DNA from: Clostridiales bacterium
GTDB lineage: Bacteria; Bacillota; Clostridia; Oscillospirales; Oscillospiraceae
Reading direction: 5' to 3'
NCBI GenBank assembly: GCA_021201515.1
Contig: JAJQET010000291.1
Location: forward strand, 1-8,116
DNA length: 8,116 nucleotides
Position numbers and translations under genes: made by a program. Numbering within the stretch: position 1 is the first letter of the stretch; each line of letters begins with the position of its first letter. Positions 1-6,093 of the stretch are shown one piece after another. Below the pieces are notes generated by a model. That model was given only the letters and a program-made list of their open reading frames with translations. It searched no databases and had not been told where the DNA came from.

Positions 1-93
1 TTTTGCATCTTTTCTCAAAAGTGGAAAATAAATTGCTGTTATTAGAGGTTCCCTTAAGTTGATGCCATTGCCAAAGGAAAGGAGGTCAACCCC
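1..93 (+). promoter_or_regulatory. AT-rich leader of the sigma-factor operon
   Basis: The first ~60 bases are much more AT-rich than the gene that follows and probably carry the operon promoter. No convincing box pair is visible: TAAATT (29-34) and TATTAG (40-45) each match a -10 at four of six positions, but neither has a good -35 at the right distance. No clear ECF-type promoter could be recognised either, so autoregulation is undecided. The leader ends in a strong ribosome binding site, AAAGGAGG at 78-85, eight bases before the ATG. Confidence 0.35.
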
Positions 94-642
94 ATGGAGG
101 ACGAAGCCATCATCGCGTTGTACTGGGCCAGGTCGGAGGAGGCCATCTCCGAAACCGACCGGAAATATGGCCGCCTGCTGGCACAGGTGGCCCGGAACAT
201 CCTGCAAAACCGGCAGGACGTGGAGGAATGTGTCAACGACAGCTATCTGGGGGCCTGGAACGCCATGCCGCCCCAGCGCCCCGCCCTGTTGCGGAGCTTC
301 CTCTGCCGCATCACCCGGAATCTGGCGTTGGACCGGTCGGACTACCACCACGCCGCAAAGCGCAGCGTCAGCTGCGCCGCCTCCCTGGAGGAGCTTGACC
401 GGCTGGGGGACGGCCGGGAGAGCGTGGAGGAGGAGGTGCTGCTGGCCCAGCTGATGAACGACTTTCTGGCCGGATTGAAGCCAGAGCAGCGGGTGATCTT
501 CCTGCGGCGGTACTGGTTCTTCCAGCCGGTGAAGGAGATTGCCCAATTCCTGGGCTGGACGGAGAACCGGGTCAGCGCCAGCCTTTCCCGCACCCGCAGG
601 AAGCTGCGGGACTATCTGGAACAGGAGGGATATGCGATATGA
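94..642 (+). CDS. ECF-type RNA polymerase sigma factor (sigma-70 family)
   Basis: A 182-residue alternative sigma factor that would direct RNA polymerase core enzyme to a small regulon. Region 2 spans about residues 22-81 and holds the typical stretch DVEECVNDSYLGAWNAMPP followed by FLCRITRNLALDR, which contacts core and the -10 element. A linker of about 40 residues follows. Region 4 (about 121-180) has the helix-turn-helix segment PVKEIAQFLGWTENRVSASL followed by the basic SRTRRKLRDYL, which reads the -35 element. The length is normal for the family. The ATG at 94 is chosen for the AAAGGAGG site eight bases upstream. The stop overlaps the start of the next gene (ATGA, 639-642), which implies translational coupling to its probable anti-sigma factor. 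The family is clear, but the ECF subgroup and target promoters cannot be told from the sequence. Confidence 0.93.
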   Translation: MEDEAIIALYWARSEEAISETDRKYGRLLAQVARNILQNRQDVEECVNDSYLGAWNAMPPQRPALLRSFLCRITRNLALDRSDYHHAAKRSVSCAASLEELDRLGDGRESVEEEVLLAQLMNDFLAGLKPEQRVIFLRRYWFFQPVKEIAQFLGWTENRVSASLSRTRRKLRDYLEQEGYAI

Positions 643-2075
643 ACAAGGACGATATGCGCAGGATGCTGGCTCTGGTGGACGACCGATATCTGGACGAGGC
701 CCAGGACTGGCGGCCCCAGCGCCGCCGGTGGCCCCGCTGGGCGGCCCTGGCCGCCTGCCTGTGCCTGGTGGTGGGGCTGGGGGGATTTGCCCTCTCCCGT
801 TGGCGCGTGGGCGGCGCGGGCAACTCTGGCAACCTTGACAGCTCCGGCGACGGCCCCACCAGCTTTAGCAGCTACGCCGGGCCAGTCCTCCAGCTGACCC
901 TGGGGGAGGAAACCGACGCCGTCACCGCCCGGCGGCAGCTGACCTATAGCCTGACAGCGTCCACCTGGCGGCAGGCGCTGGAGGTGACGGACGGCTACAC
1001 CCTGACCAACGCCTCGGAGGAGGACGTGACCCTGACGGTGTACTACCCCTTCGTCGGCACCCTGTACGACCTGACCACCCCCTCCCTGACCCTGGACGGA
1101 GAGGAGCTGGAGGCCAGCGACCCGCTGGTGGGGACGGTGATCTGGCACCAGCCGTCCGAGGGCGACCCGGGCGGCAACTACGCCTCGGACTGGGAGGACT
1201 ATCAGGCCGCCCTGGAGGACGGCAGCTATCTGGAGGCAGCCATCGCCGGGGTGGGAGAACTCACCGGTACGGTGACGGTCTACTGGCTGCAAAACGCGGA
1301 CTGCTCCGCCGCAGAGGGGGAGAACCCCACCCTCCAGTTCTCCGCCACCATCGACCCGGAGGCCACCGCCTGCTTCTCCTACGGGATGAACGGCAGCCGG
1401 TGGAACGACGAAACCGGCACCTTCGGCTCCAGCTTCTCGGTGGACGAGGATGATTTGACGAACGGCAGCCTTCACTGCGTCATCCTCTGGGGGGAGGACG
1501 TGACGGACTACACCCTCCAGGGCTACGAGAACGGGGGCTGCTACGAGGGCATGGAGACGGAGGTCACCACCACCGTCCTCCGGGAGGAGACCACCTGGGC
1601 GGAGCTGCTCTCCCGGCTGCTGGAGGACTATTTCAGCCGGGACCCGCTGGAAAGTGGCGCCACGGAGGAGATGGTGGCAGAGGCCGCGGCCCAGTGGATC
1701 ACGGAGAACCGCTGGGCGGTGGGGATGCTGGACTACGACGGCATAGGCGAAATTCTCAGCGGAGCCAGGGTGTTCTGGCTGGAGGCAGAGGTCACGGTTC
1801 CCGCCGGGGAGACGGTGACGCTGGAGGCCCACCTGACCCAGACCGCCAGCTACAACTACACGGACTACTCCGACAGCCTTCTGGGCTTTGACCTGCTGCT
1901 GGGGGCGGGCAGCAACCTGACCGTCACCGAGACCGCCGTCACCCTGGCCACCCCATACGGCACCCAGGACTGGGACCTCTACGCCCAGAACTACGGGTTC
2001 GACCTGGAGAATGGCGTCTCCACCGTCACGCTGGAGGGGGAGGAAGTTCACTACTATCTGGAGTTGAATCCGTAA
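639..2075 (+). CDS. Probable membrane-anchored anti-sigma factor with large extracytoplasmic domain
   Basis: A 478-residue single-pass membrane protein. Residues 1-34 form a short cytoplasmic tail ending in an arginine/tryptophan-rich patch (25-34). One membrane helix lies at about 35-53 (AALAACLCLVVGLGGFAL). The remaining ~420 residues lie outside the cell. That part is acidic and rich in Thr, Gly, Tyr and short alternating hydrophobic stretches, suggesting a beta-sheet fold; no known domain was recognised. The start overlaps the sigma-factor stop by four bases, with AGGAGGG at 623-629. The anti-sigma role is inferred from this coupling and the topology: the short tail would hold the sigma factor and the outer domain would sense a signal. 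No zinc-binding anti-sigma motif (HxxxCxxC) is present. It could instead be a surface protein merely co-expressed with the sigma factor. A long open frame on the opposite strand (612-2144) is a composition artefact. Confidence 0.75.
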   Translation: MNKDDMRRMLALVDDRYLDEAQDWRPQRRRWPRWAALAACLCLVVGLGGFALSRWRVGGAGNSGNLDSSGDGPTSFSSYAGPVLQLTLGEETDAVTARRQLTYSLTASTWRQALEVTDGYTLTNASEEDVTLTVYYPFVGTLYDLTTPSLTLDGEELEASDPLVGTVIWHQPSEGDPGGNYASDWEDYQAALEDGSYLEAAIAGVGELTGTVTVYWLQNADCSAAEGENPTLQFSATIDPEATACFSYGMNGSRWNDETGTFGSSFSVDEDDLTNGSLHCVILWGEDVTDYTLQGYENGGCYEGMETEVTTTVLREETTWAELLSRLLEDYFSRDPLESGATEEMVAEAAAQWITENRWAVGMLDYDGIGEILSGARVFWLEAEVTVPAGETVTLEAHLTQTASYNYTDYSDSLLGFDLLLGAGSNLTVTETAVTLATPYGTQDWDLYAQNYGFDLENGVSTVTLEGEEVHYYLELNP

Positions 2076-2079
2076 AAAT

Positions 2080-2127
2080 AACACGCTGTTATAGAGAGCC
2101 TGACGGTTCTTTGTAACAGCGTGTTTT
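2080..2127 (+). terminator. Rho-independent terminator after the sigma/anti-sigma operon
   Basis: A perfect 12-base-pair stem: AACACGCTGTTA (2080-2091) pairs with TAACAGCGTGTT (2114-2125) and runs into a short T tract ending at 2127. The 22-base loop can itself form AGAGCC/GGTTCT with one G-U pair, stacking a second helix. It starts five bases after the stop codon. The A run on the left side (2074-2078) may also let it act weakly from the other strand. Confidence 0.85.
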
Positions 2128-2200
2128 CGTTGCCTCGCCCACATTGGCCTGAAAAAAGCGCCTGTTCCGCATGATGCGAGTCACGTTATTTTACCCCGCA

Positions 2201-2260
2201 GAAAAATTTAAAAAAGATTTAATTTTTATCTTGACAAATTCCTGGCGTGGGGGATATTAT
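2201..2260 (+). promoter_or_regulatory. Sigma-A promoter of the zinc-ribbon/lipoprotein operon
   Basis: A consensus -35 box TTGACA (2231-2236) is followed after 18 bases by TATTAT (2255-2260), five of six matches to the -10 consensus. Upstream, 2201-2230 is almost pure A/T in alternating A and T tracts, as in an UP element. Transcription would start near 2267, giving a leader of about 40 bases. A small inverted repeat, GCATT (2268-2272) and AATGC (2278-2282), sits at the predicted start and could be an operator, but five-base arms are weak evidence. This is a housekeeping promoter, so the ECF factor upstream is not obviously the driver. Confidence 0.75.
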
Positions 2261-2308
2261 GATAGTGGCATTTATGCAATGCACGATAAATATACGGAGG
2301 GATGAACG

Positions 2309-2866
2309 ATGTTTTGTACAAATTGTGGGGCGCAGCTGGCGGATGGCAGCAAATTCTGTTCTTCTTGTGGAGCGCAGCTTTCTGGTGAGGTGCCGGTTGC
2401 GAACACGGAGGTTACCGGTATGCGAACGGTTGAGGAGGTGCAGGATTTCTATGTCAACACCCTGAAAATGAAGGAAAAGTACGCAAAAAAGTATGAGAAA
2501 GGCATCAGAAAGCTGGTCGGCGCGTTGATGCCCGGCGAAGTGATTGAATTTGCATCCCATGCGGTGGTTGGCGGACTTAACTCCGGTACACAGGCAGAGT
2601 TTGCAACAACGAATAAGCGATTGATTATTGCACCTACTCCAAGTGGTGTAACATCCGTCAATATGGCAAAAAGAGGAGTCAACTTCTCGGATATTGAAAG
2701 TTATCGATACAATTCCATGAATGGGGTAACTGTGCATAAAGGGGCGCTGATTGCAACTGTTCAACTCACCTTTATTGATGGAAGCAAAATTGATTTCGGC
2801 GTTGATAAGCCATGGGCTGATGTAGTCGCCAAGGGGCTTAATGCATCTATGTATGCGCATTCGTAA
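2309..2866 (+). CDS. Zinc-ribbon protein with bacterial PH-like domain
   Basis: A 185-residue, probably cytoplasmic protein. The N-terminus is a zinc ribbon with Cys3, Cys6, Cys17 and Cys20 (CxxC-x10-CxxC), followed by a flexible linker to about residue 36. A charged, probably helical segment follows (about 38-70, rich in Lys/Glu). The C-terminal part (about 75-180) resembles a bacterial pleckstrin-homology domain: the run ATTNKRLIIAP, then FSDIESYRYN, and the strand pair TVQLTFIDGSKIDFGV near the end are the familiar pattern. No enzyme motif is visible. The ATG at 2309 is fixed by GGAGGG at 2296-2301. An ATG at 2302 is out of frame. It is the first gene of a four-gene unit and is close to 45% GC, against about 65% in the flanking genes. 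Function is unknown; PH-like domains usually mediate protein or membrane contacts. Confidence 0.85.
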   Translation: MFCTNCGAQLADGSKFCSSCGAQLSGEVPVANTEVTGMRTVEEVQDFYVNTLKMKEKYAKKYEKGIRKLVGALMPGEVIEFASHAVVGGLNSGTQAEFATTNKRLIIAPTPSGVTSVNMAKRGVNFSDIESYRYNSMNGVTVHKGALIATVQLTFIDGSKIDFGVDKPWADVVAKGLNASMYAHS

Positions 2867-2878
2867 ATGAGGTGTCCT

Positions 2879-3202
2879 ATGAAAAAGGGCTGGTATTATT
2901 TATGGTTTGTGGTGTTAGGACTGCTGTGGGTATATGCATTGCGTGACGGCATTAAAATTAGCAGTGTCATTTGCATGATAATTCTTGCCCCAATTACATT
3001 CCGCATCGTTCGAGGCTTCTTAACGGTTGTCAGCAATGAAAAATCGGATGATAACAATATTGCAAATGACTTCGAACCGCTGGTTCATCAGAATCCGGAG
3101 CAGCCGGAGGGTAAGTTTGTATTTTGCTCGGAATGTGGAACAAAAAATGCCGCTGATGCAAAATTCTGCGCTTCCTGCGGTAATCCGCTGCAAAATCAGT
3201 GA
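2879..3202 (+). CDS. Small two-helix membrane protein with C-terminal zinc ribbon
   Basis: A 107-residue membrane protein. Two hydrophobic helices (about 5-21 and 27-51) form a hairpin, so both ends should be cytoplasmic. A polar linker (52-80) leads to a C-terminal zinc ribbon with Cys83, Cys86, Cys97 and Cys100, the same CxxC-x10-CxxC spacing as in the neighbouring genes. The ATG at 2879 is preferred because GAGGTG (2869-2874) lies four bases before it. An in-frame ATG at 2867 would add four residues and directly abut the previous stop (TAAATG), but it has no ribosome binding site. The tight spacing implies co-transcription and perhaps translational coupling with the PH-domain gene. No known function recognised; a scaffold or membrane anchor for the other ribbon proteins is only a guess. 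Confidence 0.78.
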   Translation: MKKGWYYLWFVVLGLLWVYALRDGIKISSVICMIILAPITFRIVRGFLTVVSNEKSDDNNIANDFEPLVHQNPEQPEGKFVFCSECGTKNAADAKFCASCGNPLQNQ

Positions 3203-3265
3203 TGGTAAGCGTATAACAGGGTCGGCTGTCACCACAACAAATCACGTTACAAAGGAGAAATCAAT

Positions 3266-3760
3266 ATGTTTTGTACAAATTGTGGAACGCAAAATCCAGA
3301 TGAAGCACGTTTTTGCTCCGGCTGCGGGTGCGCCCTGCACCCGGACCAGGCGGCGGGGACGCAGCCTGCAACGGGCGTGGCTCCCATGTCCAACGGGCAG
3401 GAGAAGAAGGTAGAAATTAAAAGTCCAGCGTCTGCCAAAACCGGAATGACGCTGGGGATTATTGCACTGATTCTGGCGGCAGTTTCGACGACGGCTTGGA
3501 TGTTAACTCCGATCATTGGCGCAAGGTCCGGGATAGTGTCTATTGTTCTGAGTATTCCGGCAATCGTGCTCAGTGCAAAGGGCCCAAACCAGTTCGAACG
3601 GGACTATCGGGAAATCGCCATGCAGAACATTGTCTACCGGGATGAATACAACAATGGAAAAAACGCCATCACCGCTGGTTTCAGCCTCGGCATGGCGGCA
3701 ATTATGTTCGGCATCGGCACAGTGTGTTTCAGCATATACGCAATGGTGGTATGGTATTAA
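3266..3760 (+). CDS. Zinc-ribbon multi-pass membrane protein
   Basis: A 164-residue protein with an N-terminal zinc ribbon (Cys3, Cys6, Cys17, Cys20), a Gly/Ala/Pro/Gln-rich linker (about 25-57) and three predicted membrane helices (about 60-80, 83-103 and 137-162). The polar loop between helices two and three (105-134) is charged and contains QFERDYREIAMQNIVYRDEY. The layout resembles small zinc-ribbon/DUF4190-type membrane proteins of Firmicutes, though that link is loose. AAAGGAG at 3251-3257 fixes the ATG. The first 20 bases are identical to the start of the PH-domain gene at 2309, while the linker-coding part (about 3311-3400) jumps to about 73% GC by hand count, so the gene looks assembled from different sources. 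The 63-base gaps on either side show no terminator, which supports one operon. Function unknown. Confidence 0.82.
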   Translation: MFCTNCGTQNPDEARFCSGCGCALHPDQAAGTQPATGVAPMSNGQEKKVEIKSPASAKTGMTLGIIALILAAVSTTAWMLTPIIGARSGIVSIVLSIPAIVLSAKGPNQFERDYREIAMQNIVYRDEYNNGKNAITAGFSLGMAAIMFGIGTVCFSIYAMVVWY

Positions 3761-3823
3761 GTACGTTCCCGCAGCGGGCGACGCCGGGCACAGGAAACAG
3801 AAAGAGAAAATCAGGAGGTTATG

Positions 3824-5179
3824 ATGCGTAAGAAATTAGTTACCATGCTGCTCATGGCAGCTGTGATGGTTTTTGCTATCAGCGGCTGCGGCAGCTCCAG
3901 CGACAGCGAAACAAGCGGCACAGACGGTGAAACCGACAGCACGCAGACCGCGACGAGCACAAACGATGCGGTTGCGGAGTTTGAAACCTGTGCAAAGGCC
4001 GGAGAATATCGGGATGCGATAGACCTCTATACATCCGAAATTGAAGGCAGCACAAGCGCCGAAAGTGAAGTGGTCAGCTTCCTTGAGGACTGGATGGTTG
4101 AAATCGCCGAAAATATCTGCGATGCGGACGGCGTCATCTCCTCCGACTATAAGGATGAGATGTATACGCTGCTGAAAATCAACGACTCTCTGGCGCTGAT
4201 CGATACCGACGACCTGCTCCTGTTGCAGTCGGGCATCGAAGATTATAACGAGGGCGATTACGAGAGCGCGGTGGTCAGCCTGAACGATATTGCAGATGAC
4301 GACATCGACACAGATGCCGTTGAAACGTTCAAAACGGCGGTCAGCGAAAAATATGTGGAGAGCGTTGTGCAAAAGGCGTGGGCCTATATTGACGCCGGAG
4401 AATATACCTCTGCGGTGGATTTGCTGAACGCCATGCAGTACACCGATGATACCGTTGAGGAAATCATGACGGAGGCCATGACAGCCCGCTTTGAGGAGGC
4501 GATGGAAGCCGAAACGGATTTTGCGACCATAAAGGGGCTGTACGAGGCCGCGTTGGATAACCGGTATATCGAGGTCAGCGCCGATATGACCGAGGTTTAT
4601 GCCGCCGCGGAAACCAGCTACCGCGAGGGCGTGATTGCATCGGTGGACGACTATGTGGACAGCTTCGCATTTGGCTCTGCGCTGACGCTTCTGGACGAGG
4701 CGCTGACCGTTCTGGAAAACGACGATCAGCTTCTGGCCTGCAAGACGGAGACGGAGGAAGCCCAGGAGTATTATCTGCTGCATACAACCGTTGTGGATTT
4801 GACAGAGCTGACGCCGTATGATGAGTCTTATATAAGTACCGCTGGAGCCGATGATAAGGATACGGATGCGTTTGGCAACGTATATGAGACAAATATTCAT
4901 GGTGATTGGAGTGATGGAGGATACGCTACATACAGGCTCGATGGCATTTACGTAGAATTTACCGGCACAGTATATTCGAGAATCGATAAGAGCAGAACCG
5001 TAAGCATTTATGGAGACGGCGTCCTTCTCTATGAAGCAACCCTTACGAAAACAGACGACCCGGTTCCGTTTTCTGTCGATATAACAGGCGTAAGAGACCT
5101 AAAGATAGTCTTTGACGGTCAAAAAATTTATATTGGAAACCCGACCTTAACCCCCGATGGGAACGGCAGTATGGAGTAA
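3824..5179 (+). CDS. Lipoprotein with TPR-like repeats and C-terminal NPCBM-like domain
   Basis: A 451-residue surface lipoprotein. Signal peptide: MRKK, a hydrophobic core, then the lipobox AISGC with the lipidated Cys at residue 22. A Ser/Thr/Asp/Gly-rich tether follows to about 48. Degenerate TPR-like helix pairs occur at about 50-73 (AKAGEYRDAIDLY), 134-156 (YNEGDYESAVVSL), 183-204 (IDAGEYTSAVDLL) and perhaps 273-297. From about 321 the protein changes to a beta-rich domain with the hallmarks of NPCBM/NEW2 carbohydrate-binding modules: WSDGGYATYRLDGIYVEFTG, then VSIYGDGVLLYEATLTKTDDP, then the VDITGVRDLKIVF strand. AGGAGG at 3813-3818 suits the ATG at 3824 (spacing five) better than the in-frame ATG at 3821 (spacing two). 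Last gene of the operon, just before a strong hairpin. GC drops at the domain boundary (near 4780), suggesting domain fusion. Binding to a cell-wall or host glycan is inference. Confidence 0.85.
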   Translation: MRKKLVTMLLMAAVMVFAISGCGSSSDSETSGTDGETDSTQTATSTNDAVAEFETCAKAGEYRDAIDLYTSEIEGSTSAESEVVSFLEDWMVEIAENICDADGVISSDYKDEMYTLLKINDSLALIDTDDLLLLQSGIEDYNEGDYESAVVSLNDIADDDIDTDAVETFKTAVSEKYVESVVQKAWAYIDAGEYTSAVDLLNAMQYTDDTVEEIMTEAMTARFEEAMEAETDFATIKGLYEAALDNRYIEVSADMTEVYAAAETSYREGVIASVDDYVDSFAFGSALTLLDEALTVLENDDQLLACKTETEEAQEYYLLHTTVVDLTELTPYDESYISTAGADDKDTDAFGNVYETNIHGDWSDGGYATYRLDGIYVEFTGTVYSRIDKSRTVSIYGDGVLLYEATLTKTDDPVPFSVDITGVRDLKIVFDGQKIYIGNPTLTPDGNGSME

Positions 5180-5212
5180 CACAAAATTAGTTAAATCACC
5201 CCCTGAACAGGA

Positions 5213-5257
5213 AAACGCTGATGCGGCGGAGCCTTCTCCCTGCATCAGCGTTTCTTT
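5213..5257. terminator. Two-way terminator between the lipoprotein gene and truA
   Basis: A perfect 12-base-pair stem: AAACGCTGATGC (5213-5224) pairs with GCATCAGCGTTT (5242-5253), with a 17-base loop. A T-rich tail (TTTCTTTG) follows on the plus strand. On the minus strand the stem is followed by TTTTC. The two genes converge here, with stops at 5177-5179 (plus) and 5259-5261 (minus), so one hairpin can end both transcripts. Confidence 0.88.
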
Positions 5258-5258
5258 G

Positions 5259-5996
5259 TTAATAATCCACCTTCATCAAACACAGCCCCTCCGGCGGGGC
5301 GGTAGGCCCGGCCTGGCTGCGGTCTTTTGCCGCCAGAATCTCCCCCACCCGCTCCGGTGGGAGGTTGCCGTAGCCCACCTCCAGCAGGGTGCCCACCATG
5401 ATCCGCACCATATATTGCAGGAAGCCGCTGCCGTGGAAGGTGAAGGTGAGGTAGCCCCCGGTTCGCACGATGTCGATGGAATCCACCCGGCGGACGGTGG
5501 ATTTTTTCATCTTCGGGTTGCTGCAGAAGCTCTTAAAGTCGTGCTCCCCCACCAGGTAAGCCGCCCCCCGGCGCATGGCCGCCTCGTCCGCGGACTGCTC
5601 CAGCCGGGCGACGTAGCGCCGGTCAAAGATGGGCTTCATGGGGCCGTCATAGCAGGTGTAGCGGTAGGTCTTGCCCACCGCCTTATACCGGGCGTGGAAC
5701 CGCTCCGCCGCCGGGCGCACCTCCCGCACCCCGATGTCCTCCGGCAGGTAGCGATTCAGATAGTCCCGCAGCGCCTCCGGCGTCAGCGTCGTGTCCAGCC
5801 AGACGTTGGCCACCATGCCTCTGGCATGAACCCCGGCGTCTGTCCGGCCTGCGCCGATGACCTCCACCGGCGCCCCGGCCAGCCGCTCCAGCACCCCTTC
5901 CAGCTTGCCCTGGATGGTGGGCAGGCCCGGCTTACGCTCCCAGCCGTGGTACTGGGTGCCGTCATAGAGGATGGTCAGCTTATAGTTCTGTCTCAT
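5259..5996 (-). CDS. truA: tRNA pseudouridine(38-40) synthase TruA
   Basis: A 245-residue enzyme that converts uridines 38-40 in the tRNA anticodon stem-loop to pseudouridine; cytoplasmic and usually a dimer. The N-terminus has the TruA opening YDGTQYHGWERKPGLPTIQG. The catalytic loop GAGRTDAGVHARG carries the essential aspartate at residue 53. Later family blocks are CSNPKMKKSTVRRV and, near the C-terminus, GSGFLQYMVRIMVGTLLEVG, and it closes with PEGLCLMKVDY. Length is normal. The ATG at 5996 is supported by GGAAAGGAG (6011 down to 6003 on the minus strand) and by homology starting right there. The open frame extends upstream to 6248, but that part overlaps rmuC and is not coding. It stands alone on the minus strand, without the ribosomal-protein neighbours (rplM, rpsI) often found beside truA in Firmicutes. 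Confidence 0.97.
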   Translation of the reverse strand: MRQNYKLTILYDGTQYHGWERKPGLPTIQGKLEGVLERLAGAPVEVIGAGRTDAGVHARGMVANVWLDTTLTPEALRDYLNRYLPEDIGVREVRPAAERFHARYKAVGKTYRYTCYDGPMKPIFDRRYVARLEQSADEAAMRRGAAYLVGEHDFKSFCSNPKMKKSTVRRVDSIDIVRTGGYLTFTFHGSGFLQYMVRIMVGTLLEVGYGNLPPERVGEILAAKDRSQAGPTAPPEGLCLMKVDY

Positions 5997-6026
5997 AAGA
6001 AGCTCCTTTCCTTTTCCGGCTTCTTC

Positions 6027-6069
6027 TGGTATAATAAAGCAGTATAACACAAAGACGGCAAGGTTGTAA
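6027..6069. promoter_or_regulatory. Overlapping face-to-face promoters for truA and rmuC
   Basis: Plus strand (rmuC): extended -10 TGGTATAAT (6027-6035), a perfect TATAAT preceded by TGn, with only a weak -35 (TTTCCT, 6007-6012). The leader to the rmuC ATG would be about 50 bases. Minus strand (truA): -10 TATACT (6046 down to 6041) and -35 TTACAA (6069 down to 6064), 17 bases apart. The two -10 boxes are only five bases apart and point toward each other, so the two polymerases would compete for the same DNA and the first bases of the two transcripts would be complementary. Confidence 0.55.
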
Positions 6070-6093
6070 GCGCTTTTTCGGAAGGAGATACAT

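Noticed and set aside
23..55. Possible ECF autoregulatory promoter upstream of the sigma gene
   Set aside because: GGAAAAT is vaguely like an ECF -35, but no matching -10 at the right spacing could be found.
612..2144. 510-residue open frame on the minus strand opposite the anti-sigma gene
   Set aside because: No ribosome binding site, low-complexity Gly/Val/Gln/Leu-rich translation typical of antisense GC-rich DNA, and full overlap with a well-supported gene.
2247..2465. Small plus-strand frame starting inside the promoter region
   Set aside because: It begins at the -10 box, has no ribosome binding site and overlaps the zinc-ribbon/PH gene in another frame.
3768..3778. CCCG-CAG-CGGG mini hairpin before the lipoprotein gene
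   Set aside because: Only four base pairs and no T tract, so it is unlikely to terminate; the operon probably reads through.
3836..4900. 354-residue minus-strand frame opposite the lipoprotein
   Set aside because: Antisense shadow with no family resemblance or start signal; the plus strand has a lipobox, repeats and a good ribosome binding site.
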